Positions 27,777 to 38,543 are shown, counted from the first letter of the stretch. The stretch is 64,000 nucleotides of DNA from Fusobacterium varium (GCA_900637705.1 LR134390.1:682001-746000), one strand, 5' to 3'. Notes: generated by a model not told the origin, from the sequence alone. Program-made: numbers and translations.

Positions 27777-28093
27777 AACAACTCCTGTGTATAATTTTTA
27801 TATTTTTAAATTCTAGTAGAAGTATATAAATTTTTATTAAGTGAAAAATCCTATACTTACAAATAATTCTATCTTATAATTTAATTTTTGTCAATTTTTA
27901 TGCTTTTAAAAATTGATAAAATTTATATTTGTTTTGCTTTAAAGAAAGGGAATGATTCAAAATGAAAATCAAATTATTCTATAATAATATAGTGCATATT
28001 TAATGAAGTTTTTATGGTTAAAACAGAATTATATCTTGATAAAAATCAAGGAAAAATTAATTTTGAAAAAGAGATCATTAAACTTAAAATTTT
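27777..28093. other. AT-rich gap between autotransporter and wzz
   Basis: No gene is seen. It holds the probable wzz promoter (minus strand, 27866-27894). No clear terminator after the autotransporter gene was found. Confidence 0.5.
27866..27894 (-). promoter_or_regulatory. Probable wzz promoter
   Basis: Minus strand: TTGACA (27894-27889), 17 bp, TAGAAT (27871-27866), about 90 bp before the start codon. Confidence 0.65.
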
Positions 28094-30666
28094 TTAAAAA
28101 CTATATTTCAAACCTATAGTAATTTTTGTATCCCTATATCCACTTCCTCCCCATTGATGAGAAACATTTCCCCAAAGGTTAAAATTAGGATTTACTTTTA
28201 TTTCTGTTCCAATTTTTACTTCTCCAATATCTTTTGTGCCTCTTATTTTATTATTTACATCGTCCATAGATACTTTGATATCTTTGCTGTTATGAATCCA
28301 GTTTGTTTCAACAAAAGGTTGAACCTCCTTGCTGTTGTTTTTGTCTGCAGAGTTGAAATGATTTGCATATACTCTTACTCCTACACGAGTTTGAATATTT
28401 CCTTCCCCTTTAGTTTCAACTTTAGTTCCATTGACTTCAGTATGGTTATCAGTATTAACACCCATATATATAATTTGTGCCTTTGGCTGAATATAATATG
28501 TTTTTCTGTGAAAGTCATCATTATTTATTTTAAAGCTATATCCACTTTCAATTGAAGCTGTAACCCCTTTTGATTTATATTTTTCTTTTTCTAACTCTTC
28601 ACCATGAACTTCGTTATCAAACCAGCTGTATGTCAGCCATGTATCTGTATAGAATCCAGATTTATCATTTTCATTGGCATAGTATGTTCCATAGACTCCA
28701 AGATTGAAACCTTCTGTTTCCCCCTTTGAAGTATAAGATATTTTATTTGACTCAGTTTTGCTGTGATTGAACCCATATCCTGCCATAATACCTAAATGAT
28801 AACGATTGTTTTCATTACTGCTCCAATCAGCAATATCTCCTCCTACTTGAATTATGTTCTTTTTATTTTTAGTTTTTAATTGATTTGAACCATCTCTAAA
28901 TGTACTGTATCCACCAACATTTCTCACCCATATACTTGATACTTTTTCTTTTTATTCAGAGCATCTGTATATTGTGGTTCTCCTAAACGATCATGAAGTG
29001 TATGAATAAATAAAGAATTTACTGCTACAGCATTTGCTAGATAACTTCCAGATTCTGGACGATAAATAGGATTAATTACAGGTGGAACCACCAAAGGAGG
29101 AGCAATAATCTCAGGATCTGTTGGATCAATAGTTGGAGGAATAACAGTAGGTGGAACAATCGAAGGAATCATACTTGTCAAATACCAATTATTACTATCT
29201 GTAATGACTCCATCACCACGATTCAGGAAGTATTCATAGGCTCCTGCTACTATTCTTCCATCTTTTATAAATTCTCCATCTGAAACTCCAAGAACAGAAA
29301 TAAGTTCAATCCCATTTACTGTATAGGCTCCCTTTCCTCCCATATTATTAATTCTTACTTTAGTTGTTCCAGAGGTATCTCCTTCAACTATCATTTTATC
29401 AGTAATAGAATTATCATCTTCAAGTTGAGTATTAAAAACTATTGTACTGTTATCTCCATAATAATTTTGAGATATTGTGAGAGTTCTGGCAGAAAAATTA
29501 TTATAGTCTGGAACAGCATTGATATAAACAGTTGTTCCATTTAGTATATTTAGATTAGATATTATTGAATCATCTGTAACATTCCATTGACTCCCAGTCA
29601 TTGTAATGTCAACAGTACTTTCATTTCCTATATATGAAGCTCCTTCCCAAAAAGAACCATCATTCATAGAAACCTGTATTTGAGAATTATTATTAGCATA
29701 GATGCTTCCCTTTAAATTCATTAAAGAATTTGTGGCATTTATTTTTCCACCATTAACTGCATAAAAAACGGCTTGTATACCTCCAGAATTAGTTTGAACA
29801 GTAAAATCTCCTGTTATATTTACACTTCCTTTATTGGCATAGATTCCTATTTCATGTCCATTGGTATAGTTATCTCCAAATATTATTTTCCCACCATTAT
29901 TTAAATTAAGAATGCCATTAACATTAGATACAGCAAGTCCATAAGCACTAGATGTATTGTCACTGACAGAATTATTTATTACAGTAACAAAATCATTAAA
30001 ATTTGTAGTAGATAAAGTATTAGTTGCATTAGAAATTACTCCAGTTGCTCCATTTGAATTAAGGTATATATTTACATCTTGATTGAAGTCTGTATTTCCA
30101 AGACTGTAAATTCCTATTTTTCCAGTATAAATATTTACACTGCCATAACCAGTATTGTTCTTGCTAAAACTGTTAGTAGTTCCTTCACCTAAATATAATC
30201 CATATCCTTTTTCAAAATTAGAATTGATTATAGTATCTCCCTTTATATGAAGCTGAGAATTTACTCCAATAACTCCAATAGTATAATAATCATTGTTATT
30301 ATTCATTATATTTGCAGTAAGCCCTCCATTAAAGTATGCTTTACCTCCATCAGTTACTAATACAGCATCTCCAGTGGTAGGACCTAATTGATTTACAATT
30401 ACCATACCATCAGCTGTAAGTTTTCCACCAGACTCTATGCTTAACACACCAGTATTAGGTTTACCTGACATATTTGATTCAAATACAACTTCATTAATAT
30501 TTTGAATATGAACATCTCCTCCATATTCCCAATTTCCTGAGTTAATCCAAGTATGACCTTTAGATGTAGTAAAATCTCCATCTGTCCAAATTGTTTGAGA
30601 AAATGTACTATTTCCTATATATAAAAAAGCTGCAATCAATTGTCCCCAAAATAATTTTCTTTTCAT
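28094..30666 (-). CDS. Type V autotransporter (one frameshift)
   Basis: Surface-exposed adhesin-type protein. Signal peptide MKRKLFWGQLIAAFLYIGNS; a passenger of about 480 residues rich in Asn, Gly, Thr and Ser, suggesting a beta helix; a proline-rich linker (VPPTVIPPTIDPTDPE) near residue 500; then a C-terminal 12-strand-type barrel ending in the aromatic outer-membrane signature GLKYSF. The two halves are in different frames. One extra A in the A5 runs at 28943-28953 joins them as KKKKVSSIWVRNVGGY and gives 857 residues. A methionine seemingly starting the barrel half is an internal GTG/valine. The passenger's binding target is unknown. Confidence 0.88.
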
Positions 30667-31397
30667 TTTTCCCCCTATTATACGTTAAATTAAAAAATAA
30701 AACTTTTTATTAAAGTATTTATGAAATGTCATATATATTTTATGGTAATGACCATTTTATTCTACTAGTAGATATATGTATTCACTTAATCCCTCCTGTT
30801 ATCATCACAGTGGTATTTTTTACCAAAAATATATTTATTACTAAATAATGTATATATTTTATTGCTGTATCCTCCAAGAATGTTTTTAATGTCTGTGATT
30901 TTTATTTTTATGAGAATTTAGCAGATATATTATGTTAAGTTTTTCTCGCTTTTTATAAATTTTTATAAAAAATTTTTAATTTAAATATTTTATAAGCAAC
31001 GATAATATGTATTCCAATTTTTTATATATGACATCATTTTATTTCAAACATTTCTTTAAATAAAAGTTTTTAAAAGATAAAAAATATTATTAATTAAATT
31101 TAATATATATGTGTGTTAAAAAATGTGATAAGTATGATGAAAAAAATAGAATGAGAATAAAAAAACTTTAGAATGTAAAATTATGAATAATAGAAATTTT
31201 TAGCAATGAATATTTTTTATAATTAAAATTTGATTCTATAAAAATATTAAGTTTCAAAAATAAGGTGAGATATTTAACAGTATGATATTTTCTTAAAAAG
31301 TATAAAAAGATTGAAATGTTTTTGTGAAACCTACTTTTTAAAATAGGTCCAATGTGATATAATTAATAATACTATAATTGATTTGAGGAGAATTGAC
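30667..31397. other. Divergent AT-rich intergenic region
   Basis: About 730 bp between divergent genes, extremely AT-rich, with no ORF that has both a ribosome site and useful length. Signals seen: GGGGGA ribosome site of the autotransporter gene (about 30670), an isolated GGAGGG followed by a 5-codon minus-strand ORF near 30780-30800, and the extended -10 at 31355. It may hold autotransporter regulatory DNA. Confidence 0.5.
31355..31363 (+). promoter_or_regulatory. Extended -10 promoter for acyltransferase-metG unit
   Basis: TGATATAAT (TGN-TATAAT form) at 31355-31363, without a good -35, 35 bp upstream of ATG 31398. Confidence 0.5.
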
Positions 31398-32039
31398 ATG
31401 AGTAGGGAGAGAGAAGCAGTTAAATATCGAAGGTATGGACTAATTCTTTATTACATACTGAAAATAGTAGGAAAAACATTAAATATAAAAATAATAAAAA
31501 ATGATAAAATTAAAGAAAATGAAGAGAGCTATGTTTTTGCATTTTGGCACAATAAACTTGTAGCTCCAAGTCTTTGTCTTGATTATATAGAGAAAAGAGC
31601 TGTGCTTGCCAGTCCTTCAAAAGATGGTGAACTTATTTCGGTTCCTCTAGAAAAGATGGGATTTCATATGGTAAGAGGTTCTTCAGATAAAAATTCAACA
31701 TCTAGTTTGATATCTCTTATTAAACTGATGAAAAAAGGATATAGTATAGGAACTCCAGTAGATGGTCCTAAAGGACCTATATATGAGGTGAAACCTGGAA
31801 TGATTTATTTAGCTCAAAAGGGAAAGATACGGATGGTTCCCCTGGGAGGGGCCTATAAGAGAAAATGGACATTTAATAGAGCATGGGATAAATTTCAATT
31901 TCCAAAACCTTTTACAACAATGGTATTTTTGATGGGAGATCCAATAGAAATACCTAAAGATGCAAATATAGAAGAATATTGTGAAATTTTAAAAAATAAA
32001 TTAAATGAATTAGATAAGGAAGCTGAAAAATATTTTTAG
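31398..32039 (+). CDS. DUF374-type lysophospholipid/lipid A acyltransferase-like protein
   Basis: 213 aa. The acyltransferase HX4D-like motif appears as FAFWHNKLVAPSLCLDY near residue 50, followed by LASPSKDGELIS, MVRGSSDKNSTSSL and TPVDGPKGPIYEVKPGMIYLA, the hallmark of the DUF374 family near LpxL-type enzymes. It may acylate a lipopolysaccharide core or phospholipid at the inner membrane. ATG 31398 follows GAGGAG; a TTG at 31383 is rejected because it overlaps that site. metG begins 30 bp downstream. Confidence 0.85.
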   Translation: MSREREAVKYRRYGLILYYILKIVGKTLNIKIIKNDKIKENEESYVFAFWHNKLVAPSLCLDYIEKRAVLASPSKDGELISVPLEKMGFHMVRGSSDKNSTSSLISLIKLMKKGYSIGTPVDGPKGPIYEVKPGMIYLAQKGKIRMVPLGGAYKRKWTFNRAWDKFQFPKPFTTMVFLMGDPIEIPKDANIEEYCEILKNKLNELDKEAEKYF

Positions 32040-32069
32040 CAAAAATATCTAACAAAAGAGGAGAGATAA

Positions 32070-33995
32070 ATGAGTAAAAATTTTTATGTAACAACACCTA
32101 TTTATTATGTGAATGGAGATCCACATGTTGGAAGTGCTTATACAACTATAGCAGCAGATGTTATAGCAAGATATAAAAAAACTATGGGGTATGATGTTTT
32201 CTTTTTAACTGGAACTGATGAACATGGACAAAAAGTAGAAGAAACAGCTAGACAAAAAGGATACACACCTCAAGAATGGACAGATATAATGGCACCAAAG
32301 TTCGTGGAGATGTGGAAAGCTTTAAATATAGAATACACTGATTTTATAAGAACTACTGAACCAAGACATAAGGAAGCTGTAAAAAAAATATTAAAAAAAG
32401 TTTATGATAATGGAGATATATATAAAGGAGAATATTCAGGAAAATATTGTGTATCTTGTGAAACATTTGTTCCTGAAAATCAAATAGTAAATGGGAATCA
32501 TTGTCCTGACTGTGGAAAAGAATTAAGAGTAGTAAGAGAAGAATCTTATTTCTTTAAAATGTCAAAATATCAAGATGCTCTTTTAGCTCATATAGATTCT
32601 CATCCAGATTTCATTCTTCCTCGTTCAAGAAAGAATGAAGTTGTTTCTTTTATTAAACAGGGATTACAAGATTTGTCTATATCTAGAAATACTTTTGAAT
32701 GGGGGATTCCAATAGAGTTTGCTCCTGGACATATAACTTATGTGTGGTTTGATGCTCTTACTAACTATCTTACAGCAGTAGGATATGAAAATAACCCTGA
32801 GTTATTTGATAAATTCTGGACTAATGGAGAAGTTATGCATCTATTAGGAAAAGACATAGTAAGATTCCATGCTATTATTTGGCCATGTATGCTTCTTTCA
32901 GCAGGAGTAAAGCTTCCTGATAATATTGTGGCTCATGGATGGTGGACTTCTGAAGGAGAAAAGATGTCTAAATCTAAAGGGAATGTGGTAGATCCAATAG
33001 CAGAAAGTAAAAAATATGGAGTAGATGCTTTCAGATATTGTCTGCTTAGAGAAGTTCAATTTGGAAATGATGGAGATTATTCAACAAAATCAGTAGTTAC
33101 TAGAATCAATTCTGATCTTGCAAATGATTTGGGAAATTTATTAAATAGAACACTGGGAATGTATAAAAAATACTTTAATGGTGTAATCGTTGATGGAACA
33201 GAAAGAGATGTTTTTGATGATGAAATAGAAAATTTATGGAATGAAACTTTAAGTGAAGTTACTGAACAAATGAATATAGTTCAATTTTCAAAATCTCTTG
33301 AAGCTATATGGAAATTTATATCAAGACTTAATAAATATATTGATGAAACTATGCCTTGGTCACTTGCAAAAGATGAGAATAAAAAAGATAGACTGGCAGT
33401 TGTAATGAACCATTTAGTAAATGGATTGTATAAAATAGCTGTAATGGTTTATCCATATATGCCTGCTGCAGCTCAAAAAATATGGAATCAATTAGGAGTA
33501 GAAAAACTTGTAAGAGATGCTAAAGTAGCAGATATTACAGGTTGGAATCTTCTTCCAGCTGGACATATATTAGGAAATGCTGAACCAATATTCCCAAGAC
33601 TTGATTTAGAAGCTCTTGAACCTAAAAAAGATCCAATGTCAGTAAATCCAGAATTGGTAATAGAAAATGCAGTAGATATTTCTGAATTTGATAAATTAAA
33701 AATACAGGTAGTAGAGATATTAGAAGCTGGAAAAATAACTGGAGCTGATAAACTTCTTAAATTTAAAGTAAGTCTTGGAGATCATGCTAGACAAATAGTT
33801 TCTGGAATTGCAAAATCATATCCAGAACCAGAAAAATTAGTAGGAAAAAAAGTTCTTGCTATAACTAATCTAAAAACTGTTAAACTTAGAGGAGAAGTAT
33901 CTCAAGGAATGCTTTTGAGTACTGAAGATAAAGTAAATGGACTTAGATTAGTAGAAGTAGATAAAAGTGTAGTAGTAGGATCAAGAGCAAAATAG
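32070..33995 (+). CDS. metG: Methionyl-tRNA synthetase
   Basis: Charges tRNA-Met. 641 aa, with an HIGH-type motif in YYVNGDPHVGSAY (start), zinc cysteines in CVSCETFVPENQ and CPDCGK (near residues 128-150), the KMSKS loop GEKMSKSKGN near residue 298, an anticodon-binding helical domain and a C-terminal EMAP-type tRNA-binding domain (residues about 540-641, with KIQVVEILEAG and LRGEVSQGML). Follows the acyltransferase and precedes galU by 20 bp, so it is likely co-transcribed. No T-box leader is seen. Confidence 0.97.
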   Translation: MSKNFYVTTPIYYVNGDPHVGSAYTTIAADVIARYKKTMGYDVFFLTGTDEHGQKVEETARQKGYTPQEWTDIMAPKFVEMWKALNIEYTDFIRTTEPRHKEAVKKILKKVYDNGDIYKGEYSGKYCVSCETFVPENQIVNGNHCPDCGKELRVVREESYFFKMSKYQDALLAHIDSHPDFILPRSRKNEVVSFIKQGLQDLSISRNTFEWGIPIEFAPGHITYVWFDALTNYLTAVGYENNPELFDKFWTNGEVMHLLGKDIVRFHAIIWPCMLLSAGVKLPDNIVAHGWWTSEGEKMSKSKGNVVDPIAESKKYGVDAFRYCLLREVQFGNDGDYSTKSVVTRINSDLANDLGNLLNRTLGMYKKYFNGVIVDGTERDVFDDEIENLWNETLSEVTEQMNIVQFSKSLEAIWKFISRLNKYIDETMPWSLAKDENKKDRLAVVMNHLVNGLYKIAVMVYPYMPAAAQKIWNQLGVEKLVRDAKVADITGWNLLPAGHILGNAEPIFPRLDLEALEPKKDPMSVNPELVIENAVDISEFDKLKIQVVEILEAGKITGADKLLKFKVSLGDHARQIVSGIAKSYPEPEKLVGKKVLAITNLKTVKLRGEVSQGMLLSTEDKVNGLRLVEVDKSVVVGSRAK

Positions 33996-34015
33996 AGATA
34001 GGAGGAACAGATAGA

Positions 34016-34897
34016 ATGAAAAAAGTCACAAAGGCAGTAATTCCAGCAGCAGGACTAGGAACAAGAGTATTACCTGCTACGAAAGCACAGCCTAAAGAGA
34101 TGCTTGTAATAGTTGACAAACCATCTTTACAATATATTGTGGAAGAACTTGTAGAGTCTGGAATCACAGATATAGTAATTGTTACAGGAAGAAATAAAAA
34201 TTCTATAGAAGATCATTTTGACTACTCATACGAACTTGAAAATACACTAAAAAAAGATGGAAAAGATGAACTTTTAGAGAAAATAGAAAATCTTTCAACT
34301 ATGGCAAATATTTTTTATGTAAGACAAAATCTTCCTAAAGGATTGGGACATGCTATATTGAAAGCAAAACCTTTTATAGGAGATGATCCTTTTGTTATAG
34401 CTCTTGGAGATGATATAGTATATAATCCAGAAAAACCAGTAGCTAAGCAATTAATAGATGTATATGAAAAATATGAATCAAGTATAGTAGGGTGTCAAGA
34501 GGTAGATGAAAAAGATATTTCTAAATATGGAATAGTTAAACCAATTGAAAAACTTGATAAAAGTACTTGTGTTATAGAAGACTTTATAGAAAAACCATCT
34601 CTTGAAGAAGCTCCTTCTAATTTTGCATGCCTTGGAAGATATCTTTTAACAGGAAAGATATTCAAATATCTTGAAAAAGTTAAACCAGGAAAAGGTGGAG
34701 AAATACAGCTTACAGATGCTATATTGGATATGCTTAAAGATGGAGAAAGAGTTCTTTCTTACAACTTTGAAGGAAAAAGATATGACATTGGAAATAAAGT
34801 TGGACTTCTAAAAGCTAATATAGAGTTTGGACTTAAAAATGAAGAAACAAGAGAAGAATTATTAAAATATCTGAAAACAGAACTTAAATTAGATTAA
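34016..34897 (+). CDS. galU: UTP-glucose-1-phosphate uridylyltransferase
   Basis: Makes UDP-glucose for surface glycans. 293 aa with the nucleotidyltransferase signature AVIPAAGLGTRVLPATKAQPKEML at the start, ENTLKKDGKDELLEKIE, VRQNLPKGLGHAIL, ALGDDIVYNP and EIQLTDAILDML. The start follows AGGAGGA, 20 bp after metG. Ends at a hairpin terminator. Confidence 0.96.
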   Translation: MKKVTKAVIPAAGLGTRVLPATKAQPKEMLVIVDKPSLQYIVEELVESGITDIVIVTGRNKNSIEDHFDYSYELENTLKKDGKDELLEKIENLSTMANIFYVRQNLPKGLGHAILKAKPFIGDDPFVIALGDDIVYNPEKPVAKQLIDVYEKYESSIVGCQEVDEKDISKYGIVKPIEKLDKSTCVIEDFIEKPSLEEAPSNFACLGRYLLTGKIFKYLEKVKPGKGGEIQLTDAILDMLKDGERVLSYNFEGKRYDIGNKVGLLKANIEFGLKNEETREELLKYLKTELKLD

Positions 34898-34903
34898 TAA
34901 TCA

Positions 34904-34945
34904 AGATGATGAGCATGATTTTATATCAACTCATCATTCTTTTTT
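34904..34945 (+). terminator. Intrinsic terminator after galU
   Basis: AGATGATGAG (34904-34913) pairs with CTCATCATTCT (34930-34940), then a T run. Confidence 0.8.
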
Positions 34946-34966
34946 ATAATACATAGAGGGGGAAGT

Positions 34967-35842
34967 ATGGGAGGAAAATTAAAAAACATAAGTGCAATGC
35001 TGATATTTGGAACAATAGGAATATTTGTAAAAAATATAGAATTAGCTTCCAGTGAAATAGCTTTGCTAAGAGGAATAATAGGAGGAATTGTTCTTATTAT
35101 TGTTTCTATTTTGGTAAAAAATAAAATATCTTTTAAAGATATAAAATCTAATCTTCTACTTCTTTTATTATCAGGAGGAGCTATTGGATTAAACTGGATA
35201 TTTCTGTTTCAAGCATATAAATATACAACTATTTCTAATGCTACATTGAGTTACTATTTTGCTCCAGTTTTTGTTATGCTTCTTTCACCAGTTATATTAA
35301 AGGAAAAACTAACTGCAAAGAAAATATTTTGTGTTGTATGTGCAATGCTGGGAATGATATGTATAGTAGGAAATAGTAATGGTGGAGCAGAAGGAAGAAA
35401 TGATTTTCTAGGTATAGTCTATGGACTCACAGCAGCAGCTTTTTATGCCAGTGTTATACTTATGAATAAATTTTTAAAAAATTTAAAAAGTCTTGAAACA
35501 ACTTACATACAATTAATTTTAGCAGCAGTTGTACTTATGCCTTATGTATTCACTGTTGAAGGATTTAATATTTTCAGAATTCCTGCATCTTCAATACCAT
35601 ATATACTGATATTGGGAATGGTTCATACTGGACTTGCTTATTTGTTATATTTTTCATCTCTGAAAGAATTAAAAGGTCAGACTATAGCAGTTCTAAGTTA
35701 TATAGATCCCATATCTGCTGTAATAATTTCAGCTATATTTTTAAGGGAAAAAATGGGATTACTTCAGATAGCAGGTGGAATTTTAATTTTAGGTTCCACA
35801 TTTGTAAGTGAACTTACAAAAAACAAAGGGGGGAATAAATGA
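34967..35842 (+). CDS. EamA/DMT-family exporter
   Basis: Ten predicted membrane segments in two EamA repeats (residues about 5-140 and 150-290), 291 aa, inner membrane. The opening SAMLIFGTIGIFVKNI and the late LSYIDPISAVIISAIFLREKM are typical of the drug/metabolite transporter superfamily. The substrate is unknown. ATG 34967 follows GAGGGGGAAG. The stop overlaps the next gene's start (ATGA). Confidence 0.88.
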   Translation: MGGKLKNISAMLIFGTIGIFVKNIELASSEIALLRGIIGGIVLIIVSILVKNKISFKDIKSNLLLLLLSGGAIGLNWIFLFQAYKYTTISNATLSYYFAPVFVMLLSPVILKEKLTAKKIFCVVCAMLGMICIVGNSNGGAEGRNDFLGIVYGLTAAAFYASVILMNKFLKNLKSLETTYIQLILAAVVLMPYVFTVEGFNIFRIPASSIPYILILGMVHTGLAYLLYFSSLKELKGQTIAVLSYIDPISAVIISAIFLREKMGLLQIAGGILILGSTFVSELTKNKGGNK

Positions 35843-36440
35843 GAATTTTATTTATAGGAAATAGTCATACTTATTTTAATGATATGCCGCATATTTTCAA
35901 GATGATATGTCAAGAAAATAATATTGATACAGAAGTAACAATGATAGCACATGGTTATAAAGGGTTGGATTTCCATAAAGATGAACCTGAAGTTAGATTT
36001 AATATATTTTATGGAAATTATGATTATGTTGTGCTTCAACATCTTCAAAATGGGTTTGATGAAAAAGTTCTTAGAAGTTCTGTTGAAGCAATTAACAAAT
36101 TTATAAAAATGGCTGGTTCAAAAGCTATATTATATATGCCATGGACTATAAAAAAGAAGAAAATAAACAGAAAGCTATGTCAGAGGCTTATCTTAATTTA
36201 GGTTTAAAATTAAATATAGCTGTAGCTCCTGTTGGTATAGTATGGTGGAATTTTAAGAAAAAATATTCTGAAATTGAATTATATTTTAATGATAATGAAC
36301 ATGCTTCTGAAATGGGATCAACTTTAGCTGCTTATACTATTTTCAATACTATATTTAATAAAAAAGCAGCATGTAAAACAGAAATATGTGTAGATATGGT
36401 TGATGAGACATATAAAGTAATAGAGGAATTAAAAAAATAA
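35839..36440 (+). CDS. SGNH/GDSL-like hydrolase (one frameshift)
   Basis: Begins with the SGNH block I motif FIGNSHTYFNDMP and ends with NDNEHASEMGS, an Asp/His-type block V, so an esterase or deacylase fold is likely (DUF4886-like). The frame breaks at the A6 run 36150-36155; one more A gives MPWTIKKEENKQKAMSEAY and a 200-residue protein. Starts in the last four bases of the transporter gene, so the two are translationally coupled. No signal peptide. The substrate is unknown. Confidence 0.75.
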
Positions 36441-36469
36441 AAGAGACTAGTTCAAGATAAAAGTATAAT

Positions 36470-36783
36470 AAAAAAAGACCAATCTCTTAGATAAAAGAAA
36501 TATAAAATTATCCTGTATTTTATGTAATAATTTAGCTAATTTAAAAAGAATAATTTTTTTTAATTTAAGACTAGCTTCAGTAGAAAGAAAATCTATTAAT
36601 TTTGTTCATACTCCTAAATCGGTAAACTCATTTCGCTTATCGCTTCATTCAAACAGTACCGATTTTGACGAAGTATATTACTTCATTAATTTACGATTTT
36701 CCTTCTAATTTTCGCTAGTCTTAAACTAAGATATTTTTTATAGCAAATAGTTATTATTTTATTTTTTTGCTTGGTCTTTTTTT
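36470..36783 (-). repeat. Nested palindromic intergenic element, copy A
   Basis: No gene in 36441-36809. Outer inverted repeat AAAAAAAGACCAA (36470-36482) / TTGGTCTTTTTTT (36771-36783); middle TTTAAGACTAGC (36564-36575) / GCTAGTCTTAAA (36714-36725); inner AAATCGGTA (36616-36624) / TACCGATTT (36657-36665). On the minus strand the core 36725-36564 is clearly similar to copy B at 61814-61961, sharing the loop TGTTTGA-TGAA...CGA...GAGTTTAC and a TTAATAG...CTTTCTACTG flank. A MITE-like element or a structured RNA is possible. Confidence 0.75.
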
Positions 36784-36809
36784 ATTGAAAATATAAGTAA
36801 TTTTATTTT

Positions 36810-37293
36810 TTAATTAACTTTTTTTATTACAAATGATTTGTTATCTATCGCTCTCATTGTAGCAAGTATTCCATCAAGATGATCATATTCATGCTGCAGA
36901 AGTTCAGCAAGATCTCCCTCTAAAGACATTTCTTGTTCTTTCCAGTCCATATCTAAATATTTTATTCTGCATCTTTTATAACGTTTTACTTTGACTAAAA
37001 GGTTAGGAAAAGACATACAATCATCTAATACTTCCATCATTTCATCATCTGGAAATTCCAGAACTGGATTTATAAATATCACAGGTTTATCAATGAACAT
37101 ATAAAGAAGCCTTTTTTAACTCCTATTTGAGGTGCTGCAATAGCACGACCAGCATGATATTTTTCTCTGAAATCCAATAATGTATCATGAAGATTTTGAA
37201 CTATAAATTTAATATTCTCTATTTCATCTTTTTTAATGGTTCACTTATCTGATATAATTCTTCATTTCCGAGAAGAAGAATTTCTTTTTTCAT
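36810..37293 (-). CDS. def: Peptide deformylase (two frameshifts)
   Basis: Removes the formyl group from new N-termini. Two one-base deficits, at A6 runs 37229-37234 and 37112-37117, break it; adding one A at each restores a 161-residue protein of normal length. The metal-binding QHEYDH is intact. Motif 1 reads GRAIAAPQ (consensus GXGXAAPQ) and motif 2 DDCMS instead of EGCLS, keeping the metal cysteine, so this is a divergent deformylase. ATG 37293 lies 10 bp after the amidohydrolase stop, on the same strand. If a second def exists elsewhere, this copy may be a paralogue with another role. Confidence 0.85.
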
Positions 37294-37302
37294 AGCAATC
37301 TC

Positions 37303-38471
37303 CTATTTGTTGTTTGATAAATAATTTAAAGCAAATTGAGCATATAATGCAGTACCAACTTCAAGCATATCTTCATCTATATCAAATTTTTCATGGTGAT
37401 GAGGAAAATCACTTCCTTTTTCTTTATTTCCAGTTCCAAGTTTTACCATAACTCCAGGAACTATATTAGAAAAGAATGAGAAATCTTCTCCTCCAGTAGA
37501 AGGAGGAACAGTAACAACATTTTCTTTTCCTACAAGAGAAGCAGCTGTTTCTCTTGCTAAAGCAGCACAGTTATCATCATTGATAGTTGGTCCGACTCCC
37601 TCTGTAAATTCCACCTCAGCAGTAGCTCTGTAAGCTTCAGCTGTAGATTTAGCTATTCTTGTTATAGAAGTGAAGAAATTTTTTCTGACTTCTGGACTGT
37701 AACATCTAGTAGTCCCAGTCAATACAGCAGTAGGAGCAATTACATTAAATCTTGTTCCAGATTTAATTTCTCCAACAGTGAGTACAGCAGGATCAAAAGG
37801 AGAATATTCTCTGCTGATTACAGATTGAAGGTTCATAACAATAGCAGAACCTACTACAACAGCATCTACACATTGTTCAGGTCTTGCTCCATGTCCCCCT
37901 TTACCTGTTACAGTTATTTTAAACATATCCCCTGAGGCCATTCTTGCACCACTGTCAGCAGATATCTGTCCAGAAGGAACATCTGATGAAACATGAATAC
38001 CCATGATAGCATCTACACCTTCCATAACTCCAGCAGCTATCATTTTTTTAGCTCCAAGTACAACTTCCTCTCCTGGCTGGAAAAAAAGTTTAACAGTACC
38101 ATTTATTTCATCTTTCATTCTATTTAAAATCTTGGCAGCTCCGAGAAGCATAGCACCATGAGAATCATGTCCACATGCATGCATTAATCCATGCACTTTA
38201 GAAGCATATTCTTTTCCAGTCTGTTCAATAACAGCTAGAGCATCAATATCCCCTCTCAATGCAACAGTTTTTCCTGAATGGGCACCACGTATTGTAGCAA
38301 CTACTCCTGTATCAGCTACAATTTCACATTCTATTCCATCTTTTTCCAGTTCATTTTTTATTTTTTAGAAGTTTCATATTCTTGAAGACTTGGTTCTGGA
38401 TTCATATGAAACTCTCTTCTCATATTTATTACATAATCTTTGTACTCTTTTGCTAATTCTTGTGATTTCAT
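37303..38471 (-). CDS. M20 family amidohydrolase, module 1 (one frameshift)
   Basis: Zinc amidohydrolase of the aminoacylase/HipO/AbgB group, which hydrolyses N-acyl amino acids or small peptides. Motifs: LRGDIDALAV, MHACGHDSHGAMLLGAA (metal ligands), FFQPGEEVVLGAKKM, TGKGGHGARPE and a C-terminal FPHHHEKFDIDED. The first 40 residues are in another frame; one more A in the A6 run 38361-38366 restores ETSKKIKNELEKDGIE and a 389-residue protein. ATG 38471 follows an AGGGGGAAAC site. It is the last of three tandem copies and follows its own peptide-binding protein gene. Confidence 0.88.
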
Positions 38472-38543
38472 TTTGTTTCCCCCTTATATATTAAAATATT
38501 AGATACATTTTAACTCATATTTTTATTTATGGAAATAGAATTA

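Noticed and set aside
30677-30682. TATAAT-like box just upstream of the autotransporter gene
   Set aside because: Too close to the ribosome site to leave a normal leader, and no -35 partner at the right distance.
36441-36809. CRISPR-like or tRNA-like structure in the palindromic gap
   Set aside because: Inverted rather than direct repeats, no regular spacers, and no cloverleaf or TTCGA-type T-loop.
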